Shown here in pieces: positions 1-13,029 of a DNA stretch of 64,000 nt. The position numbers and the translations under genes are program-made. Where the stretch lies: NCBI RefSeq assembly GCF_963576675.1, contig NC_088910.1, forward strand, positions 30,754,531 through 30,818,530, read 5' to 3'. How positions within the stretch are numbered: position 1 is the stretch's first letter; every line of letters starts with the position of its first letter. The notes under the pieces are model-generated. The model was not told the origin of the DNA and searched no databases. It worked only from the letters and a program-made list of their open reading frames with translations. Source of the stretch: Euphorbia lathyris (taxonomy: Eukaryota > Streptophyta > Magnoliopsida > Malpighiales > Euphorbiaceae).

Positions 1-2
1 TT

Positions 3-287
3 GTCACATACAACAGCCTCATTAATGGTTTGTGCAAGACAGGACAGCGCCGAGAGGCTCTCAATCTCTTCGAAAAACTGCAGGTTGAAGGGATAAAACC
101 TGATGTGATTACTTATAATACTTTAATTTGTTGCAGTTGCAGAGAGGGAATGCTTGATGATGCTTGTTTACTGCTGCATAGAGGTATCCAAAATGATTTT
201 GTGCCGAATGAGGTGACGTGGCGAGTCTTGGTTAGAAACTTTGTTAAAGAATTTAGCAATAACAATCAAAACGTTGTTCTCTTCTGA
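3..287 (+). CDS. Pentatricopeptide repeat (PPR) protein, C-terminal end (partial)
   Basis: The open frame runs from the window edge to a TGA at 285-287. It reads VTYNSLINGLCKTG, then KPDVITYNTLI and VPNEVTWRVLV, the signature of tandem 35-residue P-type PPR motifs. About two and a half repeats are visible, followed by a short unrelated tail rich in N and V. Plant PPR proteins bind organellar RNA one base per repeat and act in RNA processing, stability or translation in mitochondria or plastids. The N-terminus, targeting peptide and most repeats lie outside the window, so the target cannot be inferred. There is no E or DYW extension after the last repeat, which argues against an editing-type PPR. 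Confidence in the family is high; the individual role is unknown. Confidence 0.9.
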   Translation, partial: VTYNSLINGLCKTGQRREALNLFEKLQVEGIKPDVITYNTLICCSCREGMLDDACLLLHRGIQNDFVPNEVTWRVLVRNFVKEFSNNNQNVVLF

Positions 288-1169
288 CTGGAAACCGACG
301 GTAATCATCTACTTGGTGCCCGCATTTTTCGCTCATGTTATTGTTGTTCATCATTGTCTTAGTTTTCTCAGTGTATAGAGAGAAAGCAGCAATTACTGCT
401 GCCACATACTGGAACAGCTTAGGTGCGGACACGGTGCTTTCTGGGGGCGGAGACAAATATGTAAGATTGTTGTAGCTATATAGGTTGAAGCGGATAGGAA
501 TTTTTATACTTTCAAATAGTTGAATATAAGAGTTTGATTTCAATGTTAATACAACTACGGGGCATGCATGAACTTGTTTAAATTGAAAGAAAGAAAGAAA
601 GAAAGAAAGATGGTCTAATAAAAGCAGACCAAAATCTGTGAACATAAATACCAAATCCATTAAATCTGTAGTGGCGGATCTAGGGTAGCGGTGAGTTTTC
701 CTTAGTCTGATGAGGTGGCTTAGTCCAGAGATAGCTTGTACTAGGATGTTTGTTTTTGCGTTTCAGAGTAGCTTTTAGTTTTTTACTCAAATCATAAACC
801 TTTTGCTTTATGAGGCACCAGTTCCCAACTTTTTCTTTATATAATTTTTTTTATAGGTATATTTACTGTTTGTAACTAAAAGAAGTAACAAACTATACTT
901 AATAACATACTTCATAGTGGTTGATTATAAACAAATTTGCTAGATAACAAAGAAGTTAGCTCCATTAGATTTTTAGCGAAATAAAAATTATGTGTGTTAA
1001 CTAGGGTAAACATTAAATTATAATCTTGATTAGTTTTTTTAATTATTATTTTTATCTTGCCACGTGTTAAACATGTTCGCCACATGGAATTTTTTTCTTA
1101 TGTAAGAGACAACTGGCATAGAGTTTATTGGTCCTATCTCCATGTCATCGTTTCGATTTCATTTGAGGC
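288..1169. other. Intergenic, no gene seen
   Basis: AT-rich sequence downstream of the PPR gene, presumably its 3' UTR followed by spacer. The open frames here lack codon structure or family resemblance. It contains the GAAA microsatellite listed separately. Confidence 0.6.
585..610 (+). repeat. (GAAA)n microsatellite
   Basis: About six uninterrupted GAAA units. Confidence 0.9.
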
Positions 1170-1497
1170 TTGTGTGAGGAAATAGTGGCATATTATGGAG
1201 TAGTAAGAGACTTATGTAGCATTGTGCAACATGAAAGCGAATGTATATTTCATACTCTTCTACAGTTCAAGATAGATAGTATGATTGAACAAATTCATGA
1301 ATCATCTAAACATGCTATCTCAAATACTCCTATAGCAATAAACAGTGATAGTCAATCAGCTATTGCTTTTACTAAAACTCATCGATTTCATAGCAAATCA
1401 AAGTACACAAATCACGAAAAAAAATCAGTATGAAGTATTTATCTACTTATAACATAATAGCATATCCTTTTACTAAACCTGTCACGATCTCAAGATT
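1170..1497 (+). pseudogene. Copia-type retrotransposon RNase H C-terminal relic
   Basis: Two successive open frames carry the order of motifs that ends a Ty1/copia polyprotein. First comes NSDSQSAIAFTK, the DNQSAI-type RNase H motif, then FHSKSKY in place of the FHSRSKHI motif. After a stop and a change of frame comes a YPFTKP segment matching the terminal ADIFTKPL motif. Everything upstream (reverse transcriptase, integrase, gag) is missing. It is an old, inactive fragment. The 0.8-1.1 kb beyond it may include a decayed 3' LTR, since a CT-rich block lies at 2390-2450, but no LTR boundaries are visible. Confidence 0.7.
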
Positions 1498-3237
1498 TGT
1501 GTTGGATCTAAACATAGTTCTATTTCAATACACGAGTGTGAATGTTACTTTTTTGATATTTATTGTTATATTATCATGCATGTCGAATAGAGAAATCAAC
1601 AACTCACACGGTTGTTTATCCTTGTTTTGTCACATGGTGACAAAGATACGGATGAAACTGTTTTTGAAAAATCATGAGCTTGTTCAATAAATAGAAGTTG
1701 CCTTGTCTAAACTATGAAGATATTTTTTATTAAAGTGCAATATGATCATATATATGCAAAACAAAGTCTGTGTATAATAGATTATATGTAATCTAAATGA
1801 CAAGTTAAAATATAATCTAATATGGCTATCTTGGAAGGAGATTCCGAAGGGTCATGAATAATTCGGCATGTAACGGATGACCAAACAACGAAGTTAGATT
1901 GTGACGGAAGAAACATAGTAAGAGAGAAAGATATCTTTGTATTCACATCTTAGAGTGTTTATATTTCACTGCATACTACAGAGGATGTGATGCAGAATCT
2001 AGGATAAAGTATACAATCTATTACGATACATGTTCAATAAAAAAAATTATATATTTCCAACGACTGTATAATATTAGGTCTACTACATATCCATAGAGAT
2101 GCTATATATCTCCAACGAGTGTATAAGACTAGAGCTTCAAGTGTATTTTGGTCATACGAGCTATTTGCAAGTATGAATAAGAATGAGACGAGATTAGGAA
2201 TATGTTCCATTATGTGTGAGTGAGAGATGTAAAGAATATTCGATATGTGCCGAATATTTATCCACTACTGAGCCGAATTATTAGTAAGGTGGAAGTTTAA
2301 GGTTTGCTCTAATCTCTAACTATAACTAGATAGTTAATCCACATCAAACCTAACCCTAAGTCAACCTAATATATCTAAAGACAAAAGTAGCATCCCTCTC
2401 TTCTAGCTTCGTACATCTCCCCTTCTCTCTTTCTTCCAAGAATATTACTCTTAGTTCATGGATTAATTATTTCTCCCATCGCTTAACATCGGCGTAAAAG
2501 TCTATGATCGGGAATAAAAAATTGTGATTTTCATTCTTCCGTCGCATTCATCTCAACGCGTTTCTGTCTATAAAAGTTAACCTGATAACCCGAGTTTATA
2601 TTTATATGAATTCCCTTCACAAACTAATACTTAAAAAGGAGTGTGTGTATATATATATTTATTTATATAAACGTTAAATTGGTTATACTAATTGACGTCA
2701 TATAAAAACATCTTAAATTAGATGAGTTTCTCTAATTCATGCTCGTTTTTATCATTATAGACAACAATCATATTTAAACCCATGATCTTTATACCTTCTT
2801 TTCTGTATTAAACCCGTAATTTTATATTTTTTCTTAGTTAAATGCTTGATTTTTAATTTTCATTTGCATTGAGCCCTTTAATAATGGAATTGTTAGTGAT
2901 AGACTCAATGTGTGTGAAAATCAAAGATTAGATATTCAATCCTTACAACTATTAAAGTTCAATTGTTTAATTATGAGTTTAGCTAATTTAAAATTCCATT
3001 TCCAACTAATACATAAAAAACTAACAAAAAAAATAAATGTGTAAAATACCTTTTTTTATTAATTCCCTAATCTTTAATTTTTATACGTATTAAATCATTT
3101 ATTAACACTAACTGATGATAGACTTAATATTATAAAAGTGCAAAGGTGAAACTCAATATTATCAAAATTAAAGCGCAAAGGTTTAATTTGGAAAAAGGCA
3201 CGGCCAAATTTAACTCTAATATTTTAAGTGAAGTGTA
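1498..3237. other. Intergenic, AT-rich, no gene seen
   Basis: No coding signal. A weak two-copy repeat of about 35 bp (the TATATNTCCAACGANTGTATAA type, near 2046-2080 and 2101-2136) is the only internal structure noticed. Some of this may be the decayed tail of the copia relic at 1170-1497. Confidence 0.5.
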
Positions 3238-3667
3238 GATTTAGCTCTAACGTAGGAAATAATACAAATGTAACTCTAATGTTTTTAAGCAAGATCAATT
3301 TTAGCACTGCGTTATCAAAAGTTTGAAAAAACTGATTTGATTGTTATTTAACTGTCACATCGGACAAGTATGTTGATAAATTGAAGCAGTATCGTATATT
3401 TTTTGTAACTATATTAATAGTAGACAGTTTGACAAAAAAAATGTGATTAACTTACATGTAGTAGATTTAGTTTTTAGCATTTTCATAATTTTGCTAGTAA
3501 TGCATTAAATATTTTAGACATAATTAATATTTGAAGCTTTGAAATAACAGTTAAATATCAATCAAACTAGTTTTTTTTTTCTAATTTTCGATAACGTAGA
3601 ACTAAAATTAATAATGTTTGAAAACGTTAGGATTGAATTTGTATTATTTCATACGTTAAGGCTAAAT
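3238..3667. mobile_element. Non-autonomous TIR element with ~115-bp inverted arms
   Basis: The segment 3238-3356 is the imperfect reverse complement of 3547-3667. The match runs from TTAGCTCTAACGTAGGAAAT on the left to the complement of ATTTCATACGTTAAGGCTAA on the right, and both arms end in ACTGTTAAAT-type sequence next to a ~190-bp AT-rich core. No ORF is present. Just outside and inside the left arm (3205-3312) a ~50-bp unit of the AACTCTAATNTTTTAAG type is repeated in tandem. Long arms with no coding capacity suggest a MULE-derived MITE. I could not define a target-site duplication. Confidence 0.7.
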
Positions 3668-3668
3668 A

Positions 3669-3890
3669 GGACCGACTCTGGACTTAGGCCAGAAGTGCAT
3701 CGGCCTAGGGTCCGGGGTTAGAGGGACCCAAAAAATCTTAGTAGGTATGTATATAACAATTATTAATGAAATACTTTTTTGTTTATCATCTATTAGAATA
3801 TATTTGAAATTTTTACGTACCATTTTTATTATTAAATAAAGTTTTGTTTTTTTATTTCGCCTAGGGTTCATAAATTGTCAGGACCAATCT
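3669..3890. mobile_element. Possible hAT-like non-autonomous element
   Basis: The left end AGGACCGACTCTGGACTTAGG and the right end CAGGACCAATCTTG resemble the near-palindromic CAGGGCCGGCCCTG termini of some plant hAT elements. The flanks are similar but not identical (GCTAAAT and ACTAAAT). The interior is AT-rich and non-coding. Tentative. Confidence 0.35.
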
Positions 3891-5148
3891 TGAAACTAAA
3901 TCTTTAAATTTAATGTTTATCCTTCCACAAAAATAAAATAAATGATGATAGACTTAAACTCTAAAAATTCAAGAATAAATTCAAGAATTTAATTATGTAT
4001 TTAGCCTTTTTTGTTTTTCTTTATAATTCAAATCAAACCGGGGTTAATGAGGTATCCATGGTCAAGGGATTGGACCCAATTGAAATAAATGAAAAAGTGT
4101 TGACTTAATTAATAAAAGGGCAAATTCTCCAAAAGGATCTTGCGCGTAACCCAAACCAGAATAATTAAGGGGTCCACCTCCACAATTACTTGGTATTTGA
4201 GGTTGAAATAGGTCTTTTTAAGGGGTAAATTATATCTATGACCCTCAATTTTATCCTTAATTTCATAATAGCCTTTTACCTTCAAACTGCAATATTATAG
4301 TCTTTAAACTTTATATTTTATTAACATAGTGACGTCTTTTACTGTGTAGAGACATGATTATGTAATTTTGGATTTCTGAAAAGTATAGTATTTCATTAAT
4401 ATTTTGCAAACATTGCTAATTTCAATCTTAATTTTTACGAGTAATTGTGTGGACGTGCTAGGGACGTTAATTCTCAATTATTTCGAGTTGTAAAATGCGC
4501 GTTAAACTTGACTTCTAACAATTAAATGATTGGGCGAAGGAATAATAAAAGTCCTTATTGGTTCCTAACTAGCTAAAACAATGGGGACTAAAATGAAATC
4601 AACATAGAAGGATTTAGGAATTTTTTCTTTTTATTGATTTTGCAAATATTTTGTGATTAGAGATGATAAAAATTCGAAACGAAAGCAAGAATTACAATTG
4701 AAAAGAGTACATTAATTTCGTCAAGAAATTACATTTGACAAATCAATTAATCTTAAGAATGGAATATTGAAAAAAACTGAAATTGAAAATAATAAACTTG
4801 AAATTGTAATTGCATTGATGAATTTTCGGCGTCTAGAGTTGAAAATTAACCTCATGTTATGGATGATAACCGATGTGATTGATTAAACGGAGAATTATAT
4901 GAAGGTATAAATCGAAGACTTGAATTTATGTTAAAGGATGCTTTTAAACTTTTAGAAAAGATGACAATGATGATTTGATGAGAATTTGATTTCGAGCAAA
5001 TTGAAGACTGAAAGAATAAAATTAAAGTTTTAAAGATAAAATTAAAGCTTTAGAATGAATCTCGATCACTTGAAAAGAAATGAATTATTTGTTACTCTTT
5101 GTAATGTAATTTTTTTTTAATAGAATGGATATCTTTTTTATAATAAAA
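3891..5148. other. Intergenic, no gene seen
   Basis: AT-rich spacer. Near 4220-4330 there are CCCTCAATTTTA / CTTCAAACTGCAATATT phrases typical of the tandem, sequence-diverged MITE arms found elsewhere in the window, but no second arm was found. Confidence 0.5.
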
Positions 5149-5509
5149 CTAGTCGAAAACCCGTGCAATGCACGGGGTATGAAACTTTTATATAATTTAG
5201 ATAAATAAATAAATTGACATATTTACTTTTAAATAATTTTATATCATGCTATGAAAAAAATTTATATTATGTATATTTGAAATTAATATATATTTTTTAA
5301 TGATAATTCAAATTAAATTAATTTTAAAAATAATTGACTACTTTTTTATAGAATTTTAACTAAAGATGAATGATTTATTTATTTTTACAAAATCCAATGA
5401 TTTGTACTTTTTAGGAATTTTAATAAATTTTCATATTCCAAATATTCTGTGAAACAATAATAATAAAATAACAGATTAATTAAGAAATATATTAGAATAT
5501 AATAAAAAA

Positions 5510-5656
5510 CCAAAAATTGAATTAAACTATAATTAAAATTAAATATTATATTTATGATACAAAAGAATTACAATATAGGTTAAACAAAAATTGAATTAAA
5601 CTACAATTAAAATTAAATATTATATCTACGATACAAAAGAATTGCAATCTATGTTA
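5510..5656. repeat. Tandem duplication (~73 bp x2) inside Helitron copy 1
   Basis: The phrase AAAAATTGAATTAAACTA, followed by TAAATATTATAT and GATACAAAAGAATT, occurs twice in a row with only a few differences. The unit is missing from the second Helitron copy, where a ~480-bp deletion removes it. Confidence 0.85.
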
Positions 5657-7010
5657 AAATGGAAGCAACATCAATATATTATTCTATAAACTATTACAAT
5701 CAATACTTTTCTAATGTTGCATATGAAGAAACTTTATCAATTCAATATGTTACATATATAAAAAATAAAATTCGTAAGAATTAGTCACAAATTCATCTTG
5801 ATGATAATTATTTTGGTTGATGGAATTTCACGATCACCAAGCATTCGAATTCAATTATTCATTCTGCTACAATAACCCAATATATCTAATTGAATCAGTT
5901 TAAGATGATGATTTCTCCTATTTTCATCTCGTAATATCTCATCAAGACATTCGATCAATTTGTTCTTCATTCTTTCACTATATAGAATATCAGCCATACT
6001 CGCAGATATCACTTATTTGACTTCATTAATATTTTCTAATAATTATATATTCTTGAATTTTGTAAGTAAGAAAAACAAACAAAAGAATTGAAAAAAAATG
6101 AAGGGACGAAAAAGATAATTAGGAGAGAACCATCTTCCTCTTGGGTTTTTTTTTTTTTGAAAATAAGAGAGAATGTCGAGACATAAGCGTATAAAGAGGA
6201 GAGTGAAAATAGTTTTTGCACATTAATTAAACATTTTATTTTTTCTTAATGAAGTATTAAGTCCATAAATTAATTTTAGTTAAATAGAATTAAATCGCAA
6301 TTGTAACCACTCAGTACAAAAAAAAATGTTTTATAATTAATATGTGAAATTAATTATATTAATTAGAATCATTATGCTCAACATTTGAGAATCGAAGATA
6401 TTCAAATAATAATATTTTCTTAATTAATATTTTTCAATAATTTGTCCTATGATCATATTTCATTTTCATCTGTTAAAAACTCTTGAAATACTAATAATTT
6501 TGTACGAACCATAATATAATAGTTAAAAAATTATATAAGCCAATGTTGTAAAAGCAATTATCTCAATATCCATAATTAATGTACATTTTTAGGATTTTGA
6601 GCATCAAAATTTATTTTTGTTTACCTTGATTTTGAATTCGTATCTATCATAATCCACAATCTTCAAGAATAAACATCTTATCAAGCGTATTAGACGCTTA
6701 CAATCTCCTTGTCTAGAAAATTGAGAAAAAATAACTTCTTGATAATAATAATAATAATAATATAACATAATTTATATTGAAATAAACTTCATTGTAAGTA
6801 TAATATTCCAATATCTCTTTAATATTTTATTTAATATGTCCCAAACTTCAATGAACAACTATCATGTGAAACTTTATATCTATTTGTACCAAAATTCATA
6901 AAAATAAAAAATACAATCCATATCAATTAGCTAAACTCAAACTAAAAAAAATGAGTGGATTTCAACATGTTCCGGATTAGAAAAATTAATCTAACTTCAA
7001 TTAAAACTAA

Positions 7011-7895
7011 AAATTGAGTTCATAAAAAGCCGAAAATCTAAATTTTAGTTAGAGTTAACAATCAAAACGATAACACCTAGGAACATATACTAAAAAAGAA
7101 TGCAAATATACAAAATCTTTATTTTAGTCATTTTGAAAAATAAATAAATAAAAAAGAAAACATGGATAAGGTAGCGAGAGGTATGGAATCTGGATAACGA
7201 CAGAAATGGAATTTCATCTCTGAAAGATGAAACTATAACAACAATTGTTTAATAAAAATAAAACAACAGCATAATTGAGAAAGCCAAAAATTGAGTTCAT
7301 ATAAAGCCGGAAATCTAAATTTTAGTTAAGAGTTAGCAATCGAAACGATAACACCTAGCAACATGTACTAAAAAAGAATACAAATTTACAAAATCTTTAT
7401 TTTAGTCATTTTGAAAAAAAAAGACAAATAAAAAAGAAAACATGGATAAGGTAGCGAGAGGTATGGAACCTAGGTAACGACAGAAATGGAATTTCATCTC
7501 TGAAAAATGAAACTATAACAACTATTGTTTAATAAAAAGAAAACAACAACACAATTGAGAACAAAAATAACTACAACATATGAAAAAAAATCGAATAATT
7601 ACTTTGAGAAACATAAGAATTTCTTATAATTTTTGACACTTTTGTGTTTTCCGGTTTTAGTTGTTCATGCATCTTCTATTTCTGTCGGATTTCTTCAATT
7701 GAAGCTATCAGTTTGGAAAAAAAAAACAAATAAAAAAGAAAACATGGATAAGATAGCGAGAGGTATAGAACCTGGGTAACAACAGAAATGAATCTGAAAG
7801 ATGAAACTATAACAACTATTGTTTGATAAAAATAAAACAACAACATAATTGAGAATAAAATAACTACAACATATGAAAAAAATCGAATATTTACC
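7011..7895. repeat. Three copies of a ~275-bp unit inside Helitron copy 1
   Basis: Unit A (about 7011-7285) and unit B (about 7286-7570) both run from AAATTGAGTTCAT through ACATGGATAAGGTAGCGAGA to AACTATAACAAC. A third, 5'-truncated copy occupies about 7717-7895. They differ by scattered substitutions, so the duplications are not very recent. The second Helitron copy has only the first ~130 bases of unit A. Confidence 0.85.
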
Positions 7896-10748
7896 TTCAG
7901 AAATATAATACTATCTATCGTGACCAATGAATATAATGGTGGAATACTATCTATCATGCTTTATATAGAAGTTTATTTGTGACTTTTGGATTTCCTTTGC
8001 TTTGTGTTTTTTCATCTTCCCGTAACTCTTGCTTTCTTTTATTATTTTAATTATTAGGCTAGTAATTATTTAATATATTATAAATATAAATTTGTTATTT
8101 TTAATTAATTAAATATTTTTAATCTGATTTTTTACTATATTGACAACTCATCAAAAAGACCTCTAAAACACTTCTTCTCATTTTTCTCTGCTTCCGTAAT
8201 TATATATAGTATAGATTGCATATGCAACACATCAGAAATACTCGGTGAACTGAAATTAAACGTCATCTCTTGACTTTTGGTATTTCCATATATATAATGT
8301 TTTATATTTATTTAAGTGAAATTATTAAAATAATAAATTCAAGATTTTATTTGAACTATTTTTGCTCCATCAGCCAGCAAAAGAATGCCGACCAAATCCA
8401 CAAACAAAATTTGTTTAGCAACAAAGAGAAAAAAAGACACGTATATGATGCCAGCCCAATTGACTATTTTTATCAAAGTCAACTCACATATACCTAATTA
8501 AAGGATACATTAGATTAGTAATGCTATACAAGTAACTTTAATCTATATTAAACAACACAATTACAATTTGACTTTGTTTTTATTTTCTAAATAATATATT
8601 ATCAAATTTATTTCACTCAGAATCTGTTTAATTAAGTTGTTGCTATTATATTAATTGTTTGCAATTAATTAATTGCTATTAGATAATGATTAATAATTAA
8701 TATTTGATAAAATTGTGATCAAATATTTTCGTCAAGGTATCTTCTAAGCTTTATTTTGTTTTTTCTATCATTGGATGAGCTTACTTTGTCAAAGTTCATT
8801 ACCATTCAATAGTGGGAAAAACAAAATAAGGTTTATTTTGTCAAAAATAAAGTAAACATAGTCTAACCTTTTTCGTCAATATATAAAATATCTAATATCA
8901 ATGTATTTTAAATTAATCAATAAATAAATTATAAAAATATAATAAAAATAATTTAAATTACTAAATAAAAATTTAAAACAATCTTATTAAACAGAAAAAA
9001 AATTTCTTTCGACAATGATATTTAAAAATCAAATTAACTAAAAAAAATATATTTTGTGAGAATAAAGAAAATCATTTTATCAAATTTAACTAAATATAAA
9101 TAATTTTTTGACGAAAGCTCTATAAAATTATTTTTTCCGTAAAAAAAATTAAAAGCAGTGTTTTTATAAATCTAATTATGTACTACATATGTTTTGTTTT
9201 GAATAAAAAGCTAATTAAATATATTAATCCAAAGTCAACAACAATGTTTAGAATTAATTAAGTATATTAATCCAAAGTCAACAAGACTTGATGCAATTAT
9301 ATTGAAATTGGGACATGAAATAGAAATTAATTAGATTATTTTAGCCAACTAAAGCTCTCCCTTGAATTAATGAATTGGCCCACTTAATTAAGTCTGAGGA
9401 ACATGGACTATCCCACTCTTTGATACGCATATACCGCCCATCCATTATTATATACATTAATTAATATTATTTACTCTCTAAAACATACTAATACTACTAT
9501 ATATATTAATTATTATTTTGTTTATAAAAGAAAAACATATTTAAAAAAACATACAACATAAAAACCAGGAATAAAACCACATATACAAAATCTACAAAGG
9601 AATAAAAAGACCACAAATGGCATAAAATTCATAAAAAGAAACACCTAAAACAAAAACACTAAAAGCTATAAATCACATATTTTTCATAAATCTATATTCG
9701 CTCAAAATTAGCTGCAATCCAGTCTTCATCGTTTAAGACATTCTGGACATTAGATATGAATAACTTCTATTGCAACTACATAGATCCAGTGATCTACGGA
9801 CAAAATAAGACACTTCTGCTCTTACTAAACTCGGAAAATATATAAATACAAGAATTATAAATGACAAATGAAGTCCGGACAAAAGAAATCTAAAGAAATA
9901 TATGAACTCTAACCTAAAATAAATTACCAACAAAGAAAAGACACATTAATTCTTCATCCTCAAAATTCGCAAACAAGAAAGTTGTGACGCTAAAGAGCAC
10001 GAACCCTAATTTCTATATTATATATGGTGCTTTCTATGGTTACTTTGTTTTTTAACAAAGTACCATTACTTGGTGTGTTTTCATCTAAGTAAGCATAACA
10101 TTTACCTATTATAGTAATTACTTACTTAACTCAATATTAATCCCTAGTATATTTTTTTATTATTATAATGTGTACGGGTGAGCAAATTCAAATGGGAACA
10201 CAAAAAAACCAAACCAAACTAGATTACTTTCTTAACTAATTTTATCACCCATTTTACTATATAATCATTTATATACAATGAGCATTATTTTATTTTATTT
10301 CATTTTATATTATATTATAGTGTATCTAATTCGAAACTTGTCACGTATTCTTTAAGTAAATTATTTCCTAATTAAAGTTTTTTTTTCTATGTTGAAATTC
10401 AAACAACAAAATCTCTAGTTTAAGAGAGATAACCACTTAAATCAATCTTAGTGTAAGGTTGATTACAATTAACATTATATTATGTATATAGAGTATCCAC
10501 CAAAAAAATGTCTGACGAGTATCGAACCGAAAAACCAAACAAACTACAAAAACTACCATATACATAGTAACAAAGTTTCTGTTTATGGAACCATCCATAT
10601 ACACAATTTTACGCATTACATTAGTTATTATATCTGAATTATTGAATTATTTTTTGGCACCGACTACTAATATTTTCATTAAAAAAATCTTAATTGTGAT
10701 TTAGTCACACTTAAGGCTCTTTATCCTCTTTGTGGATATATTTAGAGT

Positions 10749-10944
10749 CTGTTTAGTTTACTTATTCATGTTTACTGTTTCTGTTAGCTATTTACTGTAG
10801 CTAATAGATAGTAGATATTAGTTGATTTTTCTACTAAAAGTAGTTGTTTTGAAATTTTATCAAACACTTTTTTTTTATCTCATGTTTATGATTAAAAGAT
10901 AAAAAAAAATAATTTCAAAAAATGGAACCAAATAGACACTTAGT
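10749..10944. mobile_element. Possible hAT-like MITE
   Basis: The left end GAGTCTGTTTAGTTTAC and the complement of the right end (GTGTCTATTTGGTTCC) are similar inverted termini of the TCTGTTTGG class seen in plant hAT MITEs. The interior is TA-rich. Tentative, because no target duplication was confirmed. Confidence 0.3.
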
Positions 10945-11209
10945 GAAAATTGAACCCGAAATCTCTTCCTACAAACTCAGCATTACGTAACTAAGCTACG
11001 ATCTGTAAATATTGTATTTGAATTATTAATTAGTATTAACTTATTTCTAATTACTACTAATTATTTAATTATTTAATTAATTGATTTATTTCTATATATG
11101 AAATTTACTAGTAGAACTATGGATTTGTAGTTAATTTTCTATAATAATATATACCTTTACTTATTGCCATATTGGCATACAACACTAAATAATCAATACA
11201 TAATTTTCA

Positions 11210-11365
11210 AAAGAACAAAACAAACAAAAAAACAAAACAAAAAAGCACAAAAACAATAATATAAAAACACAAGCAAACAAAAACACAAAAATACAAAAAC
11301 TACAAAAATACAAAATCACACAAAATACAAAATTATAAAAAAACAAAACAAAAAAACAATGCATA
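11210..11365 (+). repeat. Low-complexity (CAAAA)-rich tract
   Basis: About 150 bases made almost entirely of CAAA, CAAAA and ACACAAA words with no fixed period. Confidence 0.85.
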
Positions 11366-11429
11366 AACAATGCATAACTAATTACTTCTATATATCCTTT
11401 ATACAATGAGTATATATACATGTTTAAAG

Positions 11430-12091
11430 CAAGAACTGGGAAAACATAATTTCATAGAACACAATAATGGATGAGTTGCGGAGGACATTCATCTAACTGC
11501 TTTCAGTAAGTGTAAGCAGTGTGAATTCTGATCGTCTTCAGAATAAAATAACCCACTCAATAAGAAATACAAATTGGTATTGCATAGTACGAAGTTGGTT
11601 TGACTACACTCAAATTATTGCTCAGTTTCGATTTTCAGAAGCAGAAAGTATTTTTAGTGTGTTTAAAAAACGAAAATCACACATCTATTTATAGAAGAAA
11701 ATAGAGATGCTGTGTTCTGGTTTGGTGGAGAGAAATTAGGGAAGTGGAGAATAAGTAAGACTAATTCGGGTGGACCAAATAAAAAGCTTTGTAAGGAACA
11801 TAAAAGACTAATTCAGGTGGATCAAATCAAAAGCTTTGTTTAAGAAGATAAAAAAAATATTTATTTAAAGAATTCCAAAAAGATATAGAGTCCAACCCAA
11901 CCCGGATCGGACGCCAACGGCACACGCGTGCATATAGTGATCAAACATTAAGTAGGTCTTCATCCTTTCACAAAAGTGGAGTATCACTTCAAATCGATTT
12001 CCAAGCTTTTACACTTTTATAACTCTTTCAAAACAAAGCTTTATTGTTTTTTTTCATAAATCCAATTTTGGTCAAGAGGTCTAGTCCAACA
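11430..12091 (-). mobile_element. Probable solo or truncated copia-type LTR
   Basis: On the minus strand the sequence begins TGTTGGACTAGACCTCTTG at 12091, a start typical of plant copia LTRs. About 400 bases on (11685-11694) it has the TATA box CTATAAATAG, followed by ATGTGTGATTTTCG. A short duplication (the GACTAATTCNGGTGGA phrase) lies at 11758-11846. I see no tRNA-primer site at the expected 3' end, so the low-coordinate boundary is a guess and no internal region is attached. Confidence 0.45.
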
Positions 12092-13029
12092 ATACATACC
12101 CTTTTAATCCGTTAGGGTCGGCTTGTTTTGAGATTAAAGAAAGTTAATTAAAGGAAATTTTTTTATGTAACCTTGCTTGAGAAGAAATTTAAGGCTAAAT
12201 AAAGTTTAAATGAAAGTTACATAACCTTGAAACACCTCAATTTCGGTCCACCACAAATCATTGCGAGTTGAAGGTAACAGAAAATAACCTAATCTCCCAT
12301 CCCCTCATTTCCTCTTACTTTAATGAACATTCCCAAACCCCACCCAAACAAAGTCTTAATTTATTAAGGAGCACATAAAGTAGAAAGTATTTTAGAATTT
12401 TTTTCATTTTCCAAAAAGAAATTATTCAATTACTACCAAATTTAATAATTTATATTACTATAAATTATTCCTTCAAATTTATTACTAAAAATTATGTTGA
12501 AATAATAAATTATAAAATTAATTTCTTATTTTAGTAGTATATTTTAAGGTTAAGGTGCAAAAATACCCCTAACATTTCGGGTCAGAGGCAATTTTATTTA
12601 TAACGTCTAAAATGGTGCAATTTTACCCCTAACATTGGTAGCAAATTGCAAATTTACTCCTAAAGTTGATAATTTGAATCAATTTCAGACACTATTATAA
12701 AACACAGATATTTTTGTTTCATATAAAAAATTAAATAAGAAATAAACCAAAACCAATACAACAATTATAGTATTCGGTTTTGGTTGGATTCGGTTTTTTC
12801 AAGTGAACCAACAAATTAATGCTTACTCCTAGCCCTGAGAAAACCGTTAAAGGAAATTGAATATTAAGAGAATGAGTAGCTTAACGAATAACAATAGAAA
12901 AAGAAAATTAAATAGGATTTTAAGTTATACGTTTGAATACATATATTATATATATAAAAAATTAATCAATGTTTTTATTTATTTTTAGTTGGGGGAGGGG
13001 GGGCCTCCAAGGAAGGTCCAGGCTTGTGT
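12092..13029. other. Intergenic upstream of the aldo-keto reductase gene
   Basis: No gene. About 12550-12690 carries three spaced CCCCTAACATT / TAACGTC / TACTCCTAAAGTT phrases, which look like one arm of a MITE related to those at 3238 and 14669. Confidence 0.5.

Larger units (their letters stand above)
5149..8215 (-). mobile_element. Non-autonomous Helitron, copy 1
   Basis: Read on the minus strand, the element starts with TCTATACTATATATAATTAC (8215 downward) after an A. It ends with the palindrome CCCGTGCATTGCACGGG (5160-5176), seven bases, then CTAG (5149-5152) before a T. This is the A|TC...hairpin...CTRR|T structure of Helitrons, with no terminal inverted repeats and no target duplication. 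The ~3.07 kb contain no Rep/helicase coding sequence, so it would need an enzyme from elsewhere. Inside are a ~73-bp tandem duplication and three copies of a longer unit. A shorter relative lies at 58960-60490. Confidence 0.8.
8216..11429. other. Intergenic, very AT-rich, no gene seen
   Basis: No ORF with recognisable family content. A region near 9720-9980 has a minus-strand frame that is open for 66 residues but matches nothing I know. The hAT-like candidate and the A/C-rich stretch inside it are listed separately. Confidence 0.5.

Noticed and set aside
253..660. 135-codon minus-strand open frame beside the PPR gene
   Set aside because: It overlaps the PPR stop region, crosses a GAAA microsatellite and has no recognisable motif. 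It looks like a chance frame.
7676..7957. 93-codon hydrophobic frame in the Helitron
   Set aside because: It lies across repeat units of AT-rich DNA and its reading is broken in the other unit copies.
11185..11421. 78-codon Phe/Cys-rich frame that looks like a membrane protein
   Set aside because: It is the complement of a CAAAA low-complexity tract; the composition explains the hydrophobicity.
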